From positions 28,922-92,921 of the forward strand of contig NZ_KV823418.1 of NCBI RefSeq assembly GCF_001815935.1: a stretch of DNA of 64,000 nucleotides, written 5' to 3'. Under the pieces are notes generated by a model, which ran no database searches, was not told the origin of the DNA, and worked only from the letters and a program-made list of their open reading frames with translations. Both the position numbers and the translations under genes were made by a program. Shown piece after piece: positions 59,646-64,000 of the stretch. Within the stretch, counting starts at the first letter, position 1. Each line of letters starts with the position of its first letter. Origin of the DNA: Corynebacterium sp. HMSC04H06. GTDB lineage: Bacteria; Actinomycetota; Actinomycetes; Mycobacteriales; Mycobacteriaceae.

Positions 59646-59923
59646 TCCGGCTCCCGGATGGTCTCGACGAAAAGCCAGCTCGAGTCCAGCTCCCCGTGGC
59701 GCGAGCACCGGGCGCGCCAGCCGTCGGGGCGGACCTGGACCACCATGCGCCGCCCGCACAGGCGGCAGTAGCGCGGCACGTCCAGGCCGGCCGCGGCCGC
59801 CGGGTGCAGGGTGGAGACCTCTTCGAGGGGCTGTCCGGTATTCGGGTGATAGACGGGCGGATCGCCGGCGAGGACGGACGCGGCGAGCGCGCAGTGATCA
59901 GTGCCCGCAGATTTCCCCGACAT
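59642..59923 (-). CDS. bsaP: Biotin synthase auxiliary protein BsaP
   Basis: A 93-aa protein with CRLC at Cys53/Cys56, Cys73 in [10 protein letters not shown], and Cys11. In actinobacteria BsaP is encoded beside bioB and is needed for biotin synthase activity, probably by supporting its iron-sulfur cluster. It begins directly after the bioB stop, so the two genes form an operon. Identification rests on this neighbourhood and the cysteine pattern. Confidence 0.85.
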   Translation of the reverse strand: MSGKSAGTDHCALAASVLAGDPPVYHPNTGQPLEEVSTLHPAAAAGLDVPRYCRLCGRRMVVQVRPDGWRARCSRHGELDSSWLFVETIREPD

Positions 59924-60904
59924 CTACAGCGCCTTGATGGGCAGGTCGATGCGCCCGAGCATGTCCACGTCCTTTTCGATCTGGCGGCCCAAGGTCGTCA
60001 GGTAGTTGCCCGCGATGATGGCGTTGATTCCGCCGAGCAGGCCCTTCTCCGTGCCGTCGTCACCCAGGGACAGCTCGCGGCCGCCAGCGAACCGGAGGGT
60101 GACAGCGGGCATCGCTAGCCGGAAGGCGGCGACGGCGCGCAGGCCCTCGCCCAGGGGAACCAGCGGACGATCCGCGAACGGGGTGCCCGGCCGCGGGTCA
60201 AGGAAGTTCATGGGCACCTCGCAGGGCTCGATCTCCGCCAGCTGGGCGGCGAACTCGGCGCGCTGCTCGAGGGACTCGCCCATGCCGATGATGCCGCCGC
60301 AGCAGACCTCCATGCCGACCTCGCGGACGAAATCGAGGGTCTGCCGGCGCTCTTCCCAGGTGTGGGTGGTGACCACCTGCGGGAAGAAGCTGCGCGCGGT
60401 CTCCAGGTTGTGGTTGTAGCGTTGCGCGCCCATGTCCTTCAGGCGCTGCGCCTGCTCGCGGGTCAGGGTGCCCAGGGAGCAGGAAATCTCAATGTCGACC
60501 TCCGCGTTGATGGCGGCGATGGCCTCCCCCACCTGGTCCAGGAGGTTATCGTCCGGGCCCTTGACCGCGGCGACGATGCAAAACTCGGTGGCGCCGGTCT
60601 TGGCGGTGTTCTTCGCGGCCTCCACCAGCTCGGCGATATCCAGGCGGGCGGCGCGCACCGGGGAGGCAAACAGGCCCGACTGGGAGCAGAAGTGGCAGTC
60701 TTCCGGACAGCCGCCCGTCTTGATGGAGATGATGCCTTCCACTGAAACGTCCGGGCCGCACCAACGCAGGCGAGTTTTATGCGCGATGTCGGCGATTTCT
60801 TCCAGCTGCTCGTCGGGGACGGAAAGGACCTGTAGGAGCTCTTCTTCGTTCAGGCCGATGCCCTGCTCTAAGGCCTTCTCACGGGCGATGTCAACAATAC
60901 TCAT
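59924..60904 (-). CDS. bioB: Biotin synthase BioB
   Basis: Radical SAM enzyme that inserts sulfur into dethiobiotin. 326 aa. The SAM cluster motif is [14 protein letters not shown] with Cys66, Cys70 and Cys73; [35 protein letters not shown] and [10 protein letters not shown] are family signatures. TACGCT lies 6 nt before the ATG, so it may be leaderless. Two overlapping BioQ-like dyads lie immediately upstream. bsaP follows without a gap. Confidence 0.95.
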   Translation of the reverse strand: MSIVDIAREKALEQGIGLNEEELLQVLSVPDEQLEEIADIAHKTRLRWCGPDVSVEGIISIKTGGCPEDCHFCSQSGLFASPVRAARLDIAELVEAAKNTAKTGATEFCIVAAVKGPDDNLLDQVGEAIAAINAEVDIEISCSLGTLTREQAQRLKDMGAQRYNHNLETARSFFPQVVTTHTWEERRQTLDFVREVGMEVCCGGIIGMGESLEQRAEFAAQLAEIEPCEVPMNFLDPRPGTPFADRPLVPLGEGLRAVAAFRLAMPAVTLRFAGGRELSLGDDGTEKGLLGGINAIIAGNYLTTLGRQIEKDVDMLGRIDLPIKAL

Positions 60905-60917
60905 ACGGGTAGCGTAG

Positions 60918-60940
60918 CGAACAAAGTTGAACGGCGTTTA
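60918..60940. promoter_or_regulatory. Two overlapping BioQ-like operators upstream of bioB
   Basis: CGAAC-AAA-GTTGA (60918-60930) and TGAAC-GGC-GTTTA (60928-60940) both fit the 13-bp BioQ pattern TGAAC-N3-GTT. They are offset by exactly 10 bp. They lie upstream of the -10-like TACGCT (60911-60916), where a TetR-type repressor could block transcription of bioB-bsaP. Confidence 0.6.
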
Positions 60941-60999
60941 ATTTTGCAACTTTAAGTTTATTTCTTTCGCGGGTGGACCGCGGCACTAGGCTGGGGTGC

Positions 61000-62319
61000 A
61001 TGAGCGATAACACCAGCCTGTACGACGACACCCTGGAGCTACTCCAAGAGCTTATCCGCAACGCTTGCGTCAACGATCTCACCGATGATTCGGGCCACGA
61101 GGTCCGCAACGCCGACACGCTGGAGCGCTTCTTTGCCGACACGGACGTGCAGGTCCAGCGCTTTGAGCCCCACCCCGGGCGGGTCTCGGTGTTGTTTACG
61201 GTCCCGGGCGGCGACGGCGAACCGCTGACTCTGATGGGCCACACGGACGTCGTGCCCGTCGACCAAGACAAGTGGACCAAGCCGCCTTTCGATGCCGTCA
61301 TCGAGGACGGCGTGCTCTACGGTCGCGGCGCCGTCGACATGCTCTTCATTACTGCCACCATGGCGGCCGTGACCCGCGAGGTGGCCCGCAGTGGGAAGCC
61401 AGCAGGCGATCTCACCTTCGCCGCCCTGGCGGACGAGGAAGCCCGCGGCGGCTGGGGCTCGCGCTGGCTGTATGCCCACCACCCGGACGCGATGAGCTGG
61501 GACAACTGCCTGTCGGAGACCGGCGGCAGCCACCTGCCGAACTCGCTGGCCTTCAACGTGGGCGAAAAAGGCGCGGGCCAGCGCCGCCTCCACGTGCACG
61601 GCGACGCCGGGCACGGCTCGACGCCCTTCGGCAAGGACTTCGCCATCGTGAAGATCGGCGAGGTCGCCCACCGTATCGCCGCCGCCGATGCCCCCGTGGC
61701 CACCAGCGAGACCTGGACCGGATTCGTCAAGGCTTTCCGCTTCGATCCCGTCACGGAGCAAACGCTCATCGGCGGCCAGGGCACCGCGGAAGATTACCGC
61801 GCCTTCGGCAACCTGGACGCCTACGCGCACGCCTTTTCGCACACCACCTTGTCCCAGACCGTCCTGCGGGCCGGCGGCGCTATCAACGTGCTGCCCTCCC
61901 ACGCCTACCTAGAAATGGACATCCGCCCCTTCCCCGGCCAGACCCAGGAGGACCTGGACGAGTTCCTGCGCCAGGCGCTGGGCGATCTGGCCGATGAGGT
62001 CACCATCGAGCACCTAATTACCGAAGACGCCACGCAGTCGGGCACCGACACCGCGCTCTGGCAGGCCATCGAGTCCACCGCCCACGAGTTCTTCCCCGAC
62101 CTGGACGTCACCCCGGTGCTGGCGACGGGCGGTTCGGATCTGCGCATCGCCCGGCGCGCCGGCGGCAATGGCTACGGCTTTGCCCTCCACGCGCGGGCCC
62201 GGGACATGGCCGAGGCCAATTCGCAGCTCCACAGCCACGACGAGGCGCTCCACTTGGAGGACCTCGATCTCACGGTGCAGGCCTACCGTAGCCTGGTGCG
62301 GCGCTTCCTGGGCGTCTAG
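61000..62319 (+). CDS. M20-family metallopeptidase
   Basis: A 439-aa zinc peptidase/amidohydrolase. Metal motifs are LMGHTDVVPV with His81 and GRGAVDMLF, then ADEEARGG and a lone His in the FALHARARDMAEANSQLHSHDEAL segment. The dimerisation insert separates the halves. M20 enzymes release amino acids from dipeptides or acyl-amino acids. The ATG lies 7 nt after TAGGCT (60987-60992), so it is probably leaderless. It diverges from bioB, with 95 bp between the start codons. Confidence 0.88.
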   Translation: MSDNTSLYDDTLELLQELIRNACVNDLTDDSGHEVRNADTLERFFADTDVQVQRFEPHPGRVSVLFTVPGGDGEPLTLMGHTDVVPVDQDKWTKPPFDAVIEDGVLYGRGAVDMLFITATMAAVTREVARSGKPAGDLTFAALADEEARGGWGSRWLYAHHPDAMSWDNCLSETGGSHLPNSLAFNVGEKGAGQRRLHVHGDAGHGSTPFGKDFAIVKIGEVAHRIAAADAPVATSETWTGFVKAFRFDPVTEQTLIGGQGTAEDYRAFGNLDAYAHAFSHTTLSQTVLRAGGAINVLPSHAYLEMDIRPFPGQTQEDLDEFLRQALGDLADEVTIEHLITEDATQSGTDTALWQAIESTAHEFFPDLDVTPVLATGGSDLRIARRAGGNGYGFALHARARDMAEANSQLHSHDEALHLEDLDLTVQAYRSLVRRFLGV

Positions 62320-62373
62320 AAAGTTTCCTGCGTACACTTTCCCGAACCGCGAACTCGTGCCAAGATGTATCCC

Positions 62374-62868
62374 ATGAAGAAACGCCTCGCTGCTCTCGTG
62401 TTGACCGCTACTCTTGCCACCCCCGCCGTGGCTTCCGCCGATCCCGTCGACGACCTGCTGGCCAAGGTGCCCGCCGGCCAGATCTCTTGCGAAAAGGCCC
62501 GCAGCTACTGGACCAACCCCGGCGACTACCAGTCCAAGCGCAGCCAGGCGCTGTCCGTGGCCACCTTCCACCCGCGCGGCGGGGAGATCCGCTCCGCCAT
62601 CGCCCGCATGGACGACGCGGTCAACCGCTGCAACCTGGGGCAGTCCGGCAACCAGCAGCAGCCCGCTCCACAAAACACCCACCAGAACCGCGCTCCGCAG
62701 AACACCCACCGCGCCCAGAACGTGATTGAGCTGGCGGTCGTCCCCGGCCAGCCGACCGTCGACGTGCCGTTCGCCGGCCAGACCTTCCGCATCCCGGATC
62801 TCGCCGCCCTGGCCCGCACCGCGCTAGCCCAGGTGCAGCAGCAGTTCGGCTCTCTGTCGTCCTTCTAG
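62374..62868 (+). CDS. Secreted hypothetical protein
   Basis: A 164-aa protein with a signal peptide (KKRLAALVLTATLATPAVASA, cleavage near residue 22) and a mature part with two cysteines and a QNTHQNRAPQNTHRAQ repeat in the middle (residues about 100-115). No family known. An ATG three codons upstream exists but the lysines here suit a signal peptide. The stop overlaps the convergent CHY gene by 4 nt. Confidence 0.65.
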   Translation: MKKRLAALVLTATLATPAVASADPVDDLLAKVPAGQISCEKARSYWTNPGDYQSKRSQALSVATFHPRGGEIRSAIARMDDAVNRCNLGQSGNQQQPAPQNTHQNRAPQNTHRAQNVIELAVVPGQPTVDVPFAGQTFRIPDLAALARTALAQVQQQFGSLSSF

Positions 62869-63194
62869 TCGACCAGACCCAGCTGGAAGTAGATCTCCTC
62901 GTGCGCGTGACACCCGGGATTAAACGGGTGCCCGCACGCCGGGCAGGCGGTGGCTAGCCGGTAACGCCTGTAATTCATCGTCTCCCCACAAACGCCGCAC
63001 AAAACCGCGTCCGTGTGCTTATCCATCGCGCCGAAGGGGTGATCGGCGAGTTCCGCGTGGCAGATAGAGCACGCGTAGAACTGCCCGCACGTCGCACACT
63101 TGTTGGCCACCACGTCCACCGGCGTATGCCAGTGCGCGCAACGCCCCTGGGCGTCCACGTCGACGCCTAGAATCTCTTTCCCCAACATACTCAT
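62865..63194 (-). CDS. CHY-type zinc-finger protein
   Basis: A 109-aa protein made of a CHY zinc finger: RCAHWHTPVDVVANKCATCGQFYACSICHAEL, then CGVCGETM and ACPACGHPFNPGCHAHEEIYF. Eleven cysteines and several histidines would bind three zinc ions. Bacterial CHY proteins lack the RING of plant homologues; function is not known. The ATG at 63194 has GGGGAAG at 5 nt; an ATG 12 codons upstream is possible. Confidence 0.85.
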   Translation of the reverse strand: MSMLGKEILGVDVDAQGRCAHWHTPVDVVANKCATCGQFYACSICHAELADHPFGAMDKHTDAVLCGVCGETMNYRRYRLATACPACGHPFNPGCHAHEEIYFQLGLVD

Positions 63195-63537
63195 CCATTC
63201 TTCCCCAAGACGCTGCGCGATGTTTATCATTGCCGCTCACAGCCGTCGCACGAGGTCTAGCCCTTGCGAATGAAGGCGTCATCTAGGGCATACCCGCGTG
63301 GTGATTAACATCTCCTACCCTACCGGGTAATTGCACGCTCACCGATGCGGGTGTTGAGGCCATCTCCTCCGAAATGATTAGTAGACCGCTGGTATTTTCT
63401 GCTTGGCTAAAGGAACCCTACCTTTAGTGCCGATCGGCGGTAGCGAACTGAAAGACTACGTAATCGAGTAACTCCGGCGCGGACAGAACCATCTATGCCG
63501 GCACAGCTAAACAGTCTCGCTTTTCTGGGGCGCCTTC
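63195..63537. other. Intergenic region, possible insertion-sequence debris
   Basis: 343 bp with no open gene. It contains a CTAAAGG/CCTTTAG hairpin around 63404-63424 and has lower GC than the rest of the window. It may be degenerate upstream sequence of the transposase remnant that follows, but no transposase homology can be seen in it. Confidence 0.4.
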
Positions 63538-63873
63538 ATGCACACCGGCACGAGGCTTCACCTGGGAAAGAGATACACCACTTCCCCGGACTTGACCATC
63601 TATACGATGAATTCGATTGAATCATTCAACAATGAACTGCGTAAAGCTACCCGCAACAGAGTGCAGTTCACCAACGATGAATCAGCGCTCAAGACGCTGT
63701 GGTTGATGATCTGCAATATTGAAGACAAACGAGCTGCCAAGAGGGCGAAGCAGGGCAAACGAGTCTCAGCGACAGCCGGCAGACTCATGGAATAAGCCCG
63801 AGTTTCCGGCTGGAAACAAGCCATTAACCAAATGGCCGTGGCCTACCCTGACCGCTTCGACAAATACCTATAA
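63538..63873 (+). pseudogene. IS256 (mutator)-family transposase C-terminal remnant with in-frame stop
   Basis: The segment TIYTMNSIESFNNELRKATRN matches the C-terminal signature of IS256-family transposases (IYTTNAIES-N-xIRKxTK), followed by FTNDESALKTLWLMICNI. A TAA at 63793-63795 interrupts the frame, but it resumes with SGWKQAINQMAVAYPDRFDKYL, the usual end, to a stop at 63871. Only the last quarter of a roughly 400-aa protein is present, so it is dead. The AT-rich end near 63880-63905 may be the right inverted repeat. Confidence 0.8.
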
Positions 63874-63948
63874 ACTAACCCCACACACAAAAAATCAGAC
63901 ACTCTCCAGTACAGCTACATGAGATCGGGGATCTGGTGCACAGGGGAA

Positions 63949-63987
63949 AGCCCCACCGGGAAGAACTGGAGGAAAACCGGCGGGGCT
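63949..63987. other. GC-rich hairpin near the right edge
   Basis: AGCCCCACCGG and CCGGCGGGGCT pair with one mismatch over a 17-nt loop. On the minus strand it is followed by TTTCCCC, so it may terminate a gene beyond the window. Nothing else is seen after the transposase remnant. Confidence 0.35.
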
Positions 63988-64000
63988 GGCTTGGGGGTGG

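Overview
The window looks like a chromosomal segment of a high-GC Corynebacterium or close relative. The main evidence is a mycobacteria/corynebacteria-specific arabinogalactan cluster (wzm, wzt, glfT1, dprE1, dprE2, aftA and one emb gene), a bioB-bsaP pair behind BioQ-like dyads, a DtxR-like box, and many genes whose start codon lies about 7 nt after a TANNNT-like -10 hexamer (leaderless architecture). The species cannot be read from the sequence. No rRNA, CRISPR array, prophage or intact mobile element is visible; the only mobile DNA is an IS256-type transposase remnant at the right edge.

Layout. 1-5239: a DASS anion symporter (cut by the window edge), MgtE, a Nudix-LOG fusion and a DHA2-type MFS exporter. 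5359-11236: tRNA-Ser(GCU), a PLP aminotransferase, a small membrane protein, a molybdenum cofactor block (moaD, moeA, mog-like, moaE, moeB-rhodanese) and tRNA-Ser(UGA). 11360-27593: the cell-wall cluster, syntenic with Mycobacterium tuberculosis Rv3777-Rv3794. It starts with a quinone oxidoreductase and a class-V aminotransferase, then the galactan exporter Wzm/Wzt, GlfT1, two GtrA proteins, DprE1/DprE2 (which make decaprenyl-phospho-arabinose), AftA (first arabinose) and Emb (arabinan extension). Several small proteins of unknown function are interspersed.

27691-34594: an accessory and housekeeping stretch, mostly minus strand: alpha/beta hydrolase, M13 peptidase, a paired SMR exporter, an alkyltransferase-like protein, a VOC protein, S4 and YbjQ proteins and two LysE/RhtB exporters. 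34703-40691: the choline to glycine betaine locus, with betA divergent from betT-betB across a dyad-rich control region. 40702-44771: an SDR, a membrane protein/HTH module preceded by two matching dyads, small envelope proteins, a flavin reductase broken at a G8 tract, an AlkB dioxygenase and an internally deleted sugar O-acetyltransferase.

44773-56310: HrpB helicase, TSUP and AbrB transporters, a DUF885 protein, an HNH endonuclease, a ROK regulator with two operator-like dyads, a HAD hydrolase, ferritin and a SulP transporter. 56318-63194: phosphoribosyltransferase, AMP nucleosidase, lipase, bsaP-bioB, an M20 peptidase, a secreted protein and a CHY zinc-finger protein. Seven convergent gene pairs share a 4-nt overlap of their stop codons, leaving no room for a terminator between them.

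All calls come from reading the sequence and recalled family features; no database search was run. Residue positions were counted from the proposed starts.
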